A DNA stretch of 64,000 bases, taken from contig NC_134570.1 in assembly GCF_050947875.1 (NCBI RefSeq), positions 241,482,584 to 241,546,583 on the forward strand. The letters are read 5' to 3'. The notes below the pieces were generated by a model that was given only the letters and a program-made list of their open reading frames with translations, was not told the DNA's origin and did no database searches. Position 1 is the first letter of the stretch. Every line of letters begins with the position of its first letter. Both the position numbers and the translations under genes were made by a program. Shown piece after piece: positions 1 through 10,300 of this stretch. The DNA comes from Dermacentor variabilis (lineage: Eukaryota > Arthropoda > Arachnida > Ixodida > Ixodidae).

Positions 1-159
1 TTGGCCAAATAACTATATCAGCAATATCATCGTCACGCTCATAATCAGCATTTCCACCTTTGGTTCTTTCTTCAGACAGCCACTTCAATTTCACACACAC
101 ACTGGCGAATAAAGGAACATAAAGGAATACGTTTTTTGAAAGAAAACAGAAACCTCATT

Positions 160-292
160 GTCCGGCCGTAGTTATGATTTTTCTTTAATTCGTCGATGAT
201 TACAATACTCCCAATTGCAAAATATGAGCGCTAGTTCACACGTCTTTTCATTTCGCGATATATTGAGGCAAATAACTTGAGGGGGACATGTA
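160..292. repeat. Dispersed repeat, shared with 11235-11350
   Basis: This AT-rich stretch resembles 11235-11350 in the same orientation. Both contain a block reading roughly cgaYgattac, then gcRaaatRtgagcgc, then gatagattgaggcaaa. It has no coding potential. It probably belongs to an abundant tick repeat family; the family is not identified. Confidence 0.45.
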
Positions 293-299
293 GCAGAGC

Positions 300-500
300 C
301 GGCAATCATCGAAAATCAGATCTGCGGGTCAAGCGCGTCGTATTTTATAGATGACTCGTCGAACGTTCCAGTGTAGTCACTGGTGCCGCGTGGCTTACAG
401 AAAGCACTACACAATTCGCGTCGCTCATACAATCAGATTACAAAACAATCGCAAACGATAACAATCGAAACAAACAAGCGCAAATAATACCAAACCAACA
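300..500 (-). mobile_element. Fragment of an LTR related to element D
   Basis: The stretch matches the middle of the element D LTR (20184-20602) in the same orientation. Shared parts are the aatcWgatcWgcgggYaaagcgcgtcg block, the cgtcgaacgttccag block and the aatcagattaca block. It is diverged and has no LTR ends, so it is an old partial copy. A (GA)n run lies just downstream, at about 512-530. Confidence 0.5.
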
Positions 501-596
501 AAACCAAACAAGTGAGAGAGAGAGAGAGCTGACGCGAGCAGACAATAGTACGGAGCGAGCGGTCCGGCTGAGACCAGTTTCGAGTACGCATTAAGC

Positions 597-604
597 GGTT
601 GGGC
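597..604. repeat. 8-bp target duplication, left of P-like element
   Basis: GGTTGGGC at 597-604 is repeated exactly at 3035-3042, directly outside the terminal inverted repeats. An 8-bp target duplication is the hallmark of P elements. Confidence 0.75.
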
Positions 605-637
605 TAAAACCCCTTAAACTTCGTAAAGTAGTGCCAC
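605..637 (+). repeat. Left terminal inverted repeat of P-like element
   Basis: The 33-bp repeat starts TAAAACCCC and ends AGTAGTGCCAC. It pairs with the reverse complement of 3002-3034; the three mismatches are at positions 2, 5 and 11. Confidence 0.8.
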
Positions 638-889
638 GCTTTGAAGAACGCAGACTCCTCCTCCAGCACTCTGGCCGAAGCCGACGCCGCGTCGCTATTG
701 GCCTAATGGCATCACGTGGCCCCTTGCGCCGGCTTCGTTTGTTTACAGTCGCGCTTCAGTGCCATCTTTGCTCGAGAAGCGGCGCTTGTTGGTGGCATTC
801 CTTCCGTTCCTATTCTGTGTTGTTTTGATCTTGTGAACGCCTCGAAGGATGTTTTGTGGCAAGTGCGACGTCGCTTCACGTCATTTTCT

Positions 890-1053
890 GTTACCACGAC
901 CTGCTGCGCGTTTGGATGCCAATATAGTTTTAGCAAAGGTAAGAATATGTTCGCGATACCTTCCGTAAGCGCAACGCGTTAAGAAGGAAGACATGGCTTC
1001 ACCGAATCGGGAGGGAGAACTTCCGACCAACTTCCTCCGCGCGACTATGTGAT
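890..1053 (+). pseudogene. THAP zinc-finger exon, frameshifted
   Basis: The first frame (around 902-969) encodes CCAFGC, then KGKNMFAIP; a one-base shift near 965-985 then gives RRKTWLHRI and FRPTSSARLCD. This follows the THAP C2CH plan: C-x3-C, the F..IP core, the conserved Trp in KTWL, and the third Cys in LCD. The reading stops exactly at GTAAGT (1054-1059), a consensus splice donor, so the final His of the C2CH set would lie on the next exon. THAP domains bind DNA and form the N terminus of P-element transposases. The frameshift makes this copy a pseudogene, unless an unusual intron removes the break. No start codon is convincing. A domesticated host THAP gene is the alternative, but the surrounding terminal repeats favour the transposon. 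Confidence 0.65.
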
Positions 1054-1639
1054 GTAAGTTGTGGCTCTCTCAGAGTATTGTATGTACCAGGCTTGCGTAT
1101 TGTGCTGCGGGCAATAACGTAGTAGATATTGCACAGTTCACTGTGCATGTTGTCATTTGTACACACGCTTTAACATGATTTTTACGCAACGTCTGCTTTG
1201 CTTATATGCGCACTACGTGGTCGTGTTAGTCATATTTGGTGCGCTTAATCGTTTCGAACGCCAACCGGCTTGAGTTCGCGGGAACGCGAGGTTGCGTGCG
1301 ATAACGTGATTACGAAATTATTAAGATTCAGCGCAGTCCTTTTGATAAAATTTCAGTCTCGATCATGAAAGCGCCTCAGGAGAGCAACTCTCTGCCTTTT
1401 GTGGTTACTTACTAGCCGTCTTTAGGTAGACTAGCTTTGTCTGCCAGATTTGTTCGTGTTCCTCGTTGGCGGTCGCCCGGTGGATTTGCGATACAGAGGC
1501 ACCGATGAAAAGCGTGCGTGCTCTCCCGAAACCGTGTTACGCGGTGCGTTCGTCGTCGAGCGACCGCATCATAGGTAATTGAGACGTATGTGCTAATTCG
1601 CGTGAGCTTTAAAGTGTGCGAAGCTTAAGAACGTGCGGT

Positions 1640-1775
1640 CGCCCGCCCGTTCCCTGGCTGGTTTAGTCGTCGTTCGTGCTTAGTCGTTAGCTCGTTCGTT
1701 CGCACGCTCGTTTAGTCGTTTGCTCGCTCGTTTAGTTCGCGCGCTCATATAGTCGTTCGCTTGCTCGTCTATGCC
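1640..1775. repeat. Degenerate CGTTCGCTCG / TTTAGTCG repeats
   Basis: A low-complexity tract of imperfect copies of gctcgttcg and tttagtcgtt inside the P-like element. No reading frame is kept across it. Confidence 0.6.
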
Positions 1776-3001
1776 ACTATTAGTTTCAACAGTCATTATG
1801 CCTAATTGAGACGCGCTTGCTGTAGGACTCTTAGGCTGGTGCGTTTATTTACGCAATGAGATAATAAATGGTGCACACGGACTTGTGACTGCAAAGGCAA
1901 ATCTGTAATGCATCTATGTGAAAATAAACTGTTAACTTGCAACTCGAATGCCGTTTCATATCATTTTAACCTATGGATAAAACATCATTTCACTTGCCGC
2001 AATTTCGGCCGCGCCATGGCGGGGAGATTCTTTGCGCGATCATGACTTCACTAATGAAGTCGTGTCTCGCAAATGTTACTTCGAAGGGAGTGCAACGGTC
2101 CTGAATGCATGCACCTCAGTGCAACTCGGTTCGCGACAAGTACGTCACTTAGTGAACGGACGAACCAACGCACGATGAAGTGTTATTCGTGACAAGTCAT
2201 TAACCTGAAAAAAATTACTGAAGGCCACAGTGGTCTTGTTTGAGATTGAGTCAAGCATTGTTATCGCGCTCCCGCTTCGCGCACGAATGCTAAAAACTCA
2301 TTTTATTTTCTTGTGTACGCACAGTCCCGACTCGATGATCGGCCGCGGTATTTCTGTCGGCGTTGAGACACGAGAAACACAATAGCACCAGCGCCCACCT
2401 CTGAGGCTTTGCGCGCGCTTAGATTGGCAAGCACGCACGTTGGCGGCACTGTAGCTTGTAATACACTTTCGAACCTCCAGAGCAGTGATCTCCGTCAGCC
2501 GTTGTAGGTCATAGCTCATACGCGCCGCGAATTCGCATGGTAAGGGCGGCGCGGATTCTTTAGGCTGAGGGCTTGCTGGAAGCGAAGAGGTTGTCATTAG
2601 ATGGTAAACGTGTTATATACAACCATTCGCAACAATATCTTGCGACACGCCCTTGACAAATGTTGCGTACCTAATTGTAGGGCACGCGATACATTTGCAG
2701 TCGTCAACGCACAGCGTTAACACTCCTTCAGATACTTTTTTAAGAAATAGTTATCAAAAATTGAAACAAAAGCTGCCGTTACCGAATTTGTACAAGCATC
2801 CGACTAGAAATTCTATGCTGTACACGAAGTTACGCGGAGCTGGAAAGCCAACGTGAACGCCTAAAGAGCACTGCCTTGCTATGCGTGCATTCACTCTGCG
2901 AAAGGTCGTTTGCTGCGCTCGAGCATCGTAGGCGGCGCCATGGTCGAGGAGGGAGCGTCAAAGAGAGGAGAAACAAGGAGGAGTGAAGGCGGAGGATGAG
3001 A

Positions 3002-3034
3002 GTGGCACTACTTTACGAAGTTTCAGGGGCTTCA
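3002..3034 (-). repeat. Right terminal inverted repeat of P-like element
   Basis: Reverse complement of the left end with three mismatches. It is followed at once by the second GGTTGGGC copy (3035-3042). Confidence 0.8.
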
Positions 3035-3042
3035 GGTTGGGC

Positions 3043-3947
3043 GGGTCCGCATGACATCAGTTTCCCACGTTCACGTTTTTGAAGGAGCCGCTCTCATTGG
3101 TCTCGGCCGCGGCACGGGTCTTTCATATCCCGCTCTAACTTCGCTCTTTCATCTTTCGCTGTGCTCGTTCGCTCGGTCACGCCGCCAACGCTCACCGCAG
3201 GAAGGGGCGCCTAATGCCACACGTACGCTTGCGGCGCAAGCTCGCGTCTATACGCGCCTGCCGCGCCTCGCGAGGAATGGTGGTTTGAATCCACAAAGAC
3301 GCGCCCCCATGCGCGCGACAGCACGCGTTCACTGGGCTCACTCATAGATGCCTTGGAAGACGCCACTTCGCACTTTGTTATTGACAATGTTTCAAGATGC
3401 TTCGATATCTATAAAATAATTGATATATTTTTAGAGCCGTTAAATCAGCGCAAAAAGCAAAGATTAAGCACTTTCTGGCATCATATAAATCTGCTTCACT
3501 GAGAGTTGAATGCACGCGAGCTTGCGCACGTCCGCAATCGTACGTGTGGTGTATGAGCTGCGCTATAAAATAAAACGCGCGCTTTCATGACTGATCAGTT
3601 CGACGACGACGAAATGATGCCAGCAGCATAGGGTTCATGGCTGGGCGTACGATAGACGAACGCAAGAGTTCAGTCGACTTCAGTCAGCACTTTGCGCGCC
3701 TTCCTTTCCGTGCCACGAGCCGAATGACCACACTTTTGAGACAAACGTTGAAAGTGACCGCTGCGCTAAGAGCCACCCTTTCAGGCGACCGAGTTTCATT
3801 CGACCAAACGCGCCCGATTCCGTGCCTTATGTAACAATTGCGGCTACGCTAATTATTCAACTATCTTGCAATTTTCGCAAACCTTCGGTTCACTGGCTTT
3901 CGCCAACCTTTATTTCGATACACTCCTAACCTGAGAACGATTTAAAG
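3043..3947. other. No gene seen
   Basis: A GC-rich, pyrimidine-rich block (3100-3330) is followed by AT-rich DNA. Open frames of 65-98 codons on the plus strand lack any recognisable domain. Nothing can be supported here. Confidence 0.5.
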
Positions 3948-3949
3948 CA

Positions 3950-4170
3950 TGTAGTTGCTCAGTGGCTATGGTGTTGGGCTGATGAGCACGAGGTCGCAGG
4001 ATCGAATCCCGGCCACGGCGGCCGCATTTCGATGGGGGCGGAAACACCCGTGTACTTAGATTTAGCTGCACGTTAAAAAACCAGGTGGTCGAAATTTTTG
4101 GATCCCCCACTACAGCCTGCCTCATAATCAAAAGGTAGTTTTGGCACATAAAACCCCATAATTTAATTTT
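3950..4170 (+). mobile_element. tRNA-derived SINE (Ruka type), plus strand
   Basis: A tRNA-like head carries GCTCAGTGGCTATGG (A-box region) and GGATCGAATCCC (B box). It is followed by the family body: the cggcggccgcatttcgatggggg block, the acacccgtg block, the ccaggtggtcgaaattt block, and the terminal part ending aaaaccccataatttaatttt. The order matches the two near-complete minus copies at 18561-18801 and 58315-58551, though with more changes. No clear target duplication was found. It is transcribed by RNA polymerase III if active; this copy looks old. Confidence 0.8.
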
Positions 4171-4172
4171 AA

Positions 4173-5163
4173 TGCATCGCGCTTGACATTTTCAATCTCT
4201 GTTCCCTTGTGTGTTATTGCCATAGGAGTACAATGTCAGGCAAGAAGGCGCAGTCATACATAATATGAGTGGTGCGATAATACAAATGTAAGGAATGCTT
4301 TGTAGATCCCACGAACTGTGGGAATCGATGTTATGCGAAGTGATTTGCAGGTAGCTAGCTGTCTAGCATGGTTGGGTGTTGGAAAACGTTAGCAGATGAA
4401 ACAACGTGTTTGTATAAAGTCGAGCAATTGTGTGTTAGACAACAGTGGCAAGAAGACGGCGCCGTCATCATTTTTTTTCACTTGGGTGAATAAATTGTAC
4501 AACTTCCAACTGATATGTTTTCAGAATAATACTGACCATATTGCTACTCGTACATATAATATATTCCTACTATATCACATAGAGAAGCCATATTCTTGTT
4601 CTTCGTGACATGCACTGTCGCTTCACACGCGTCGGCTTGGATTGATTGTTATAATGAAATTGGTGTTCTGTCATGTCTAACGATAGCATTCAGCGATTAT
4701 TTCATTCCCTGAACATTATTTGACTGGAACCAGGTTCCCGGATCTGTAGTAATCCTCACCGATCATGAGCAGTTTGGTTCCGCACCAGCTAGCATTGTTA
4801 TTGGAGCGATCCAACTTACAGGTTCTCCTTATATATACGCGTCTATTCATTTTTACAGTATTGTAGTTAGCTAACATTGTATGTGCTATTAAAATGATGT
4901 AAACAATTGCCTCTAATGCCTCTTGCCCGGAGGGTATTACTAGAATGACATCAATAAAATATACAGCTCTGCTGCACATGCGCAAGGGGCCCAATCAAAA
5001 GCGATCTCCCAGAAAGGTTTGTTAATCATGGTGGATTGCAACAGATTGTTCACATACACGTCAATCGCCTTTCATATTTCTTTTTAAATAGGCATCAGCC
5101 AACTGACGCGCTACTGTATGAGGACTTGGTTCTATAATTTGAATGCCTGATTCATTTTTAAAC
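4173..5163. other. AT-rich DNA, no gene seen
   Basis: Short open frames on both strands show no domains. No repeat structure was recognised beyond AT-rich composition. Confidence 0.5.
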
Positions 5164-5259
5164 AAACTTTTTGAGCGCAAAACAAACAGGCTCAAGGAAA
5201 AGGAGCAACACAAAGACGAGCGCTGTCTAACAACCGGTTTTATTTTCGGAGAACCGCCC
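5164..5259 (+). repeat. Left arm of inverted repeat flanking Penelope-like remnant
   Basis: About 95 bp starting near ttgagcgcaaaacaaacag and ending near ttttattttcggagaaccg. It matches the reverse complement of 5851-5952 with scattered mismatches. Penelope-like elements often carry such inverted pseudo-LTR segments. Confidence 0.75.
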
Positions 5260-5410
5260 GCTTAAATACTCGCAGATCTACGCGATCCAGTAAACAGAAC
5301 ACGCTAATAGCGCAATAACAACACTTGTGATAATATTCCTCGGATCAGCGCTACCCTGTCGACATAAAAACAGCAAAGCGCATAAAACGAGCACTTAAGA
5401 TGAAAATGCG

Positions 5411-5770
5411 TTAAAGATATGATGGCAGGAGCAAATTCTCTTTATGTAGCAATGAAACAGAAGGATGACTGATGCATTTTTCCTTCAGTTTCGGAATCCA
5501 GTCAGCTTCTATAATTTGTCTCGTGGTTTGATTTCTATGCCAAAACAATATTTCTGTGTTTGTAAGACAAGGTGAGCAACCATGTTCTTGACAATGCATT
5601 ACCAAATGCGTACTAGGGCGACCTTTCAGACTAGCCAAGTGTTCCCTTAACCTCGTGTTAATTCATCTCACAGTTTGCCCTAAGTACACATGACCACACG
5701 TCATAGCAATCTGATAAATGACCTTCTTCGCGCAATCAACAAATTGGTTCTTGCGCGGATGTTTAATACT
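5411..5770 (-). pseudogene. Penelope-like element, GIY-YIG endonuclease remnant
   Basis: The minus-strand reading from about 5770 down gives VIYQIAMTCGHVYLGQTVR, a stop, INTRLREHLASLKGRPS and, further on, an acidic/His-rich tail ending at 5411. VIYQI...VYLGQT...RLREH is the GIY-YIG core that Penelope-like elements carry after their reverse transcriptase. The in-frame stop and the absence of any RT upstream show a dead 3' fragment. It lies between the inverted arms at 5164-5259 and 5851-5952. The core motif and its agreement with the second copy at 60979-61077 make this call fairly firm. Confidence 0.7.
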
Positions 5771-5850
5771 GTATTGTTTCTCGGCAGCATCCTTACTTTC
5801 GAACTTACTTTTTACCCTAGAACACACACTACCTATCTGTGGGTATTTGA

Positions 5851-5952
5851 GGAGGTGGTTCTTCGAAAATAAAACCAGTTCTTAGAAAGCGCTCGCCCTT
5901 GTGTTGCTCCTTTTCTTTGTCCCTGTTTGTTTTGCGCTCAAGAACTTTCTTC
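5851..5952 (-). repeat. Right arm of inverted repeat flanking Penelope-like remnant
   Basis: Reverse complement of 5164-5259. It includes cgaaaataaaacc near 5864 and ttgttttgcgctcaagaac at the outer end. Confidence 0.75.
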
Positions 5953-6590
5953 AAAAATGAGTCTGTTCCAACTAGGCCGACTCGCAGTTATGCTTCGAGC
6001 ACCTGATAGTGAGAGTTGACAGGTGGAAGTTCCGTTCCTCAAGGAGAGTGCGGTAGTACCGCTGCACCACTTGGGCCCATCCAGAAGGGGGCACGCAAAG
6101 CACCCACGTAGCTCTTATGCGAAGAAAGGCTTTGAAATCTGAGCCGATCCCAAAAGCGGTGTGTTCGAGCACAGCTTCTCGAGATGACACGATGGCAGTG
6201 ACGCCCTCGCTTTTTATGCATACAAGCAACGACAACTGCTACGCGGGCAACTTGTTGGCGCGCATACGTGCACTCCTCCCACGTTCTGTGCGACGTGCCG
6301 GACGCCTCCGTCGTCTCGAGTACACGTAGTCGACGTTGGCGCGACAAACGCATGTGTGGCTCAATGGTTAGAGATTAGGGTGCCTGAGTGCTTACCCGGT
6401 GGTTGTTTCGGCGCGAACGTCAAAATCAAGGTGCCATCTCGCCAGCAGACTAGTGTTGTTCTCATATAGAAGGCTTACTCACACGTTAATCCGCTTTCCA
6501 AATTGATCAAACAGCCATCAGGCAACTCACGCGCGAGTGCGTGAGGTATTATTATATTTATTATTTGTGGATTATTAGTAAGTAAAGCTA
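5953..6590. other. Unassigned, with a weak tRNA-like patch at 6357-6445
   Basis: At 6357 the bases tgtggctcaatggttagag resemble a tRNA A-box region, and a degenerate B-box-like stretch follows, so this may be a decayed SINE of another family. The rest, including open frames of 70-104 codons, has no recognisable content. Confidence 0.3.
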
Positions 6591-6599
6591 TTAAATTAA

Positions 6600-6803
6600 A
6601 GTCATTAAAATTTTTGGGTTTTACACGCCAAAACCACCGCCTGATCATGAGGTAGGTGGTAGTGAGGGACCCCGAAATAGTTTTGCCAACATTGGGCTGC
6701 ATCTAAATGTGAGTACACCACCGTTCCTACATTATACACTCCCATCGAAATGCGGCGGCCGCGAATCGAACCCGCGACCTCGATATCATCAGCGCAACGC
6801 CCT
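6600..6803 (-). mobile_element. tRNA-derived SINE (Ruka type), minus strand, diverged
   Basis: In + orientation it begins with a tttgggttttacacgccaaaacc block, continues with gcatctaaatgtgagtacacc and cccatcgaaatgcggcggcc, and ends with the tRNA-related gaatcgaacccgcgacctcg (B box on the minus strand). The head differs from the other SINEs in the window, and many substitutions mark it as an older copy. Confidence 0.7.
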
Positions 6804-7099
6804 CGCTTGGTTTCGGGTGGCTCGAAACGAGGCGGCACAGGAACCTACTTGCACCACAGTGCCGGGGGTGTCTTTAGCGCACGTGCCACAACGGTCCGGT
6901 CACGAGAGACGACGCCACGACACGCGCACGACGGTCCACCGCGAGCAGTGCGTGACCGGCGCAATCTGAGCGTGCTCGGCTGAAGGACGTCATTCGTGGA
7001 CGCCAGGCCGCAGCGTCTCTCTGGTTTTTCTTCTGGCGACTGCGGTCATCGCCCCGGGTGCCTCAGCCGCAAGGAGCCGCGCTGTCCTGCTTCCCGATC

Positions 7100-8030
7100 A
7101 AGTACTGCCGCCACTAACCCGCGATACCGAGGTCTCGTTCTCAAGCTCCCAGACCTCTGGTCGTCGGACTCGGAACTTTGGTTCATTGCCATCAAATCGT
7201 TGTTCCGTCGCCACCGCGTCAGTTCGCAGTTCGACAACGTCCTTGGAGCGCTTCCACCTGATTACTGCGATTGTTCGCGATGTTCTACGCTCCCCACCCG
7301 TCGACCACCGCTGAAACGGAGCAGCGTCGATTACAGCAACTTCTTACATTGGAGGAGCTCGGTGACCCCAAGCCTACCGACTTACTGCGTCGTACAGTCG
7401 CGATCAATTTGAAGTAGATCGCGCGAGCATCGACCGGCGGGCCTTCCAAGCAGCATAGCGGCCGATTTCGGAACTGCGAAATAAAAATTGCGCTGCCTTT
7501 TTCCTCTATTATGCTCTTCCAGGCTGCAGCCATCACCCCAAGACCAACTCGCCACATTTTTGCGTTTGTTTCCCTTTCATGCCAATTATTTATGTGCGTC
7601 TCTTCCTCATGCATATCTTGGCTAACAATGACGCCTCCGTGCAAAGGCTCATAACGCAATCGAAATGAATTCGCAGGTTATGCCGTGAACGGTGACGGGA
7701 GAGACAGCTTTTCAGGGAACGTCAAAAGAGAGAGAGGGGAGCTATCTGATGTTTCCCTCTCGACCGACGGTGATGACGTAACGTGGCGCTACTCCTAGTT
7801 TTGGTCGCCGCTCGAGCGATCACCTTCAAATTGATCGCGACTGTACGCAAGCCGTGGCCGGACACCTGGCTCCTTCGACTGACTGCCACCGCAGGTGCGC
7901 ATGATCCTGACCGCGTCTTCGTTCTCGACGTCGGAATCTCTGGCCCAGTTTCCCGACAAGATTGTGGCCGCAGTTCATCGCGCTCCGTCCCACGGCGCAG
8001 CTGCTGGCTCGAAGCGAGCTCGCACTGAGG
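7100..8030 (+). pseudogene. Gypsy-type gag remnant, split by a MITE
   Basis: 7122-7250 reads LVLKLPDLWSSDSELWF and later SSQFDNVLGALPPDY. After a frameshift, 7310-7394 reads ETEQRRLQQLLTLEELGD and KPTDLLRRT. After the MITE (7395-7843) a broken reading resumes with PPQVRMILTASS and LAQFPDKIVAAVHR (7887-7990). The order LPxFW..DPxLWF / RRLQQLLTxEELGD / LPxxVRxxL is the typical capsid-region Gag of tick and insect gypsy elements. Frameshifts and stops show decay. An open reading from an ATG at 6996 runs into it, but that N-terminal part is not recognisable. No pol follows. Confidence 0.7.
7395..7843. mobile_element. Tc1/mariner-type MITE inside gag remnant
   Basis: 449 bp bounded by TA on both sides (7393-7394, 7844-7845). 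The terminal inverted repeats share the first 20 bases, CAGTCGCGATCAATTTGAAG, and more degenerately about 45 bp. It encodes nothing. Its removal brings the two halves of the gag reading together. Confidence 0.7.
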
Positions 8031-8502
8031 TCGCTGCCATCCGCCGGCCGCGTTCACGGCCCGGTCACTGCGGAGGACCCGCCACGCAAACCAGTGCCCT
8101 ACGCGGGAAACGGTTCGGACGAACACTGACCGCAAGTCGGAGGGCGAAATCGGTGCTCGAGCAAACCACGCCTGCGAATGCGTGCGGACGTCGGTGTACT
8201 CAGTGCGAGCGACGTTCGCGCCAAAGGAACCGCCGGGGACTGTGAGCGTGGCTGTGCTGGGCACTCACCGTATTCCAGGCTTTCGGCGGCTCCCGTTGAG
8301 TGCGTTCAGTGCCGCCTTCTCGTGGTTGCGCAGCTGGACGTCGGCGAACTCCGAGCAGCAGCTCAGCGACCACAGCTGCGAGGCCGCCGGTTACGACCGC
8401 TTTAGGTGTGACGAGCGAGCGCTCCGATCACAATCAACTTCCGTTCGCGTTTGAAAGTGATAGGACAGAGGTGACCGTAAAACGCTGATGCCTGCGTATG
8501 TA

Positions 8503-8719
8503 CAGCCGCCCTGATTTTTAATAATATAGCGCGAGCGTCGACTGAACTGCTGGTGAGCGCCTTATAACGGCGATAAGCGTGCAACAAGGCGAGAGTTCGC
8601 GCACGAGCCTTGTTGCCTTGCTTGTTGCACGCTCTTGTTGCACGCTTATCGCCGTTATAAGGCGCTCACCAGCAGTTCAGTCGACGCTCGCGCTATATTA
8701 TTAAAAATCAGGGCGGCTG
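8503..8719. mobile_element. 217-bp hairpin MITE with perfect arms
   Basis: Bases 8503-8588 and 8634-8719 are an exact inverted repeat of 86 bp around a 45-bp spacer, flanked by TA (8501-8502, 8720-8721). The palindrome extends by chance to 8498-8724. Ends begin CAGCCGCCCTG and the arms contain gcgcgagcgtcgac, similar to the end region of the MITE at 7395, so the two are probably related. The spacer carries near-duplicate gcttgttgcacgct motifs. A transcript would fold into a long perfect hairpin. Confidence 0.75.
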
Positions 8720-8736
8720 TACATGCCGTATATATA

Positions 8737-9377
8737 CAGGGTGCCCCAACTATAATGCACCAAGGTTTAAGAGCGCGCAAATGCCGCGTAGCTGGTCAGA
8801 ACCAAGCTAATGTTGTTTGCCGTCGTTTGGAGATACTCAAACTGTCTTTCCCTTCCGCCTAATGAGATAATTAGTCTTACTGAATTAATTATTTTTCAAA
8901 ATAATATTAGAAGAAATCCGTCAATGATAAAATAGTAGAACAACACCAAGAACTCCCGATACATCTTTCTGTTGCTCAATACGTGGTACAAAAAAGTTCT
9001 TTTTTTTTTTTCGAGCGTAAAGCAGCCCGCAAATGCACACAAAATTGTCGCGCGTCTGGCCGCTCTAGGCACTTTGCGTGCATTTTCGGACTTCTGTCGC
9101 GCTCGGAAAAACACTTTTATGTAGCACGTATTGAGCAACAGAAAGCTGTATCGGGGGTTCTTCATGTTGCTCTACAATATTATCATTGACGCTTTTAAAA
9201 TAATCATAATGTTTCATAAGCTGGTTAATTCATGAAGATTAATCATCTAATTAGGCGAAACGCAAAAGATAAACTGGGTATCTCCGAGCAACGGAGAACA
9301 ACGTGACCTTGGTTCTGTCCACCTACGTGGCATTAGCATATGTTTAGACTCTCGCTAAAGCTAGCCGGGACACCCTG
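8737..9377. mobile_element. Foldback MITE, 641 bp, ends CAGGGTGYCCC
   Basis: The left half and the reverse complement of the right half align imperfectly over nearly 300 bp. They share CAGGGTGYCCC, cgtagStggWcagaaccaag, gtcaatgataa and tctttctgttgctcaatacg. TA flanks both ends (8735-8736, 9378-9379). There is no coding sequence. The CAGGGTGTCCC terminus is common in arthropod repeats. Confidence 0.7.
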
Positions 9378-9379
9378 TA

Positions 9380-10068
9380 TGCTGCGCGGCGGCAACTGTT
9401 ACCGACGTGCATGCAGCTCATGCCGCGTGGTGGCGAGGCCCATTGCATCAGAACGCGCTGTTTCGCTGAATACGGGCACCAATTTACTGCTGAGTTTTAA
9501 AACTGCGCTTGCTCGAGACAGCGGGGACGCATGGTCTGCGGGATTAAAAGTGCTGAGGAGACAAAATGTAAATGATTGTGGTGGTTTTGAGACTTATCAG
9601 TGCTGCGCCTTACTATCTTCAATGCATTTAAGCACAAAACACCTCAAATGCAGTTGTCCGTCGCCCCTGTGATTTACTAAATGTCTTACTACTTTAGGTT
9701 ATCATTTAGAAAGAACGTAGGTACAGGTTAAGCTATCGATTGGCACTTGGCCCCCGTTGCAAGTGCATTCGATGAACTGCCGCTGAACTGGTCGAAGCAT
9801 GCTCGTGCCTGAAGCGTGGTTCGTATTCCGCGCCGTGCGCAGGTGCAGAACGCCGCGGTCGTTCGGAACCGCCGCGTTCAGCTCCGACAGCGGCGCACTT
9901 GGAGTGAGCGGCGCCGGTGGCGAGAAATGTGGACGTGAGCTGCTTCCATTTTGCCCCCGTTCCGTCCTCCCAGAATAGCGCGTCTCGCCACCGAGAACGG
10001 AAAAAGCCCGCAGATCCCCGGGGGAACCGATGTTATGCGAGGCAACGTGCGGGGAGTTCACCACGAAA
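9380..10068. other. No gene confirmed
   Basis: GC-rich 9780-9960 stays open on the minus strand for 120 codons (9702-10064) but shows no known domain. A pyrimidine tract followed by cag at about 9945-9973 could be a splice acceptor on the plus strand, but no matching donor or recognisable exon follows. Confidence 0.35.
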
Positions 10069-10070
10069 GC

Positions 10071-10300
10071 ACCAAGACGTGTGTAGTCGGTTGTTTCATG
10101 GCCTGCATGTCACGCATGTGATGACATTCATGCCATGGCTTATGATTTATGTTCTTCATGCACTCTCGTCATACGATGTCACCAAGACGTATATAGGCGG
10201 TTGTTTCATGGCCTACACGACACGCGTGTCGCGATATTCAGGTCATGATAGTTCGTTTATGTTCGTCATAGAGTTTCGTCATGTGATGCCAATTTTGGTA
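10071..10300. repeat. Two-copy tandem repeat, period about 109 bp
   Basis: caccaagacgt starts at 10071 and again at 10180. Each copy continues with cggttgtttcatggcct, an acacgc/cgcatg block and a ttatgttcKtcat block. The repeat is followed by a block ending ccaagatatgcttcgcatt, which looks like the end of a dispersed tick repeat. It is non-coding. Confidence 0.7.

Larger units (their letters stand above)
605..3034 (+). mobile_element. P-like DNA transposon, non-autonomous, with THAP remnant
   Basis: A 2,430-bp element bounded by 33-bp terminal inverted repeats (605-637 and 3002-3034, 30 of 33 positions matching) and by an exact 8-bp duplication, GGTTGGGC. Inside the left end is a THAP-type zinc-binding exon, as expected for P-element transposases. 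No further transposase is recognisable: no long open frame follows, and the interior holds CG-rich simple repeats (1640-1775) and an AT-rich block with two AATAAA-like motifs (about 1862 and 1924) that could mark an mRNA 3' end. It is therefore probably an internally deleted copy mobilised in trans. Terminal repeats, duplication length and the THAP domain are each seen or inferred independently and agree on the P superfamily. Confidence 0.72.

Noticed and set aside
926..945. Splice donor after agcaaag (gtaaga) inside the THAP exon
   Set aside because: Using it would cut the THAP fold after the first Cys pair; the donor at 1054 fits the domain better.
3960..4020. tRNA gene
   Set aside because: A- and B-box-like motifs are present, but no cloverleaf acceptor stem forms and the sequence continues as a SINE body seen at other sites in the window.
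7722..8264. 180-codon minus-strand ORF
   Set aside because: It runs antisense to the gag remnant and crosses the MITE end; it has no domain.
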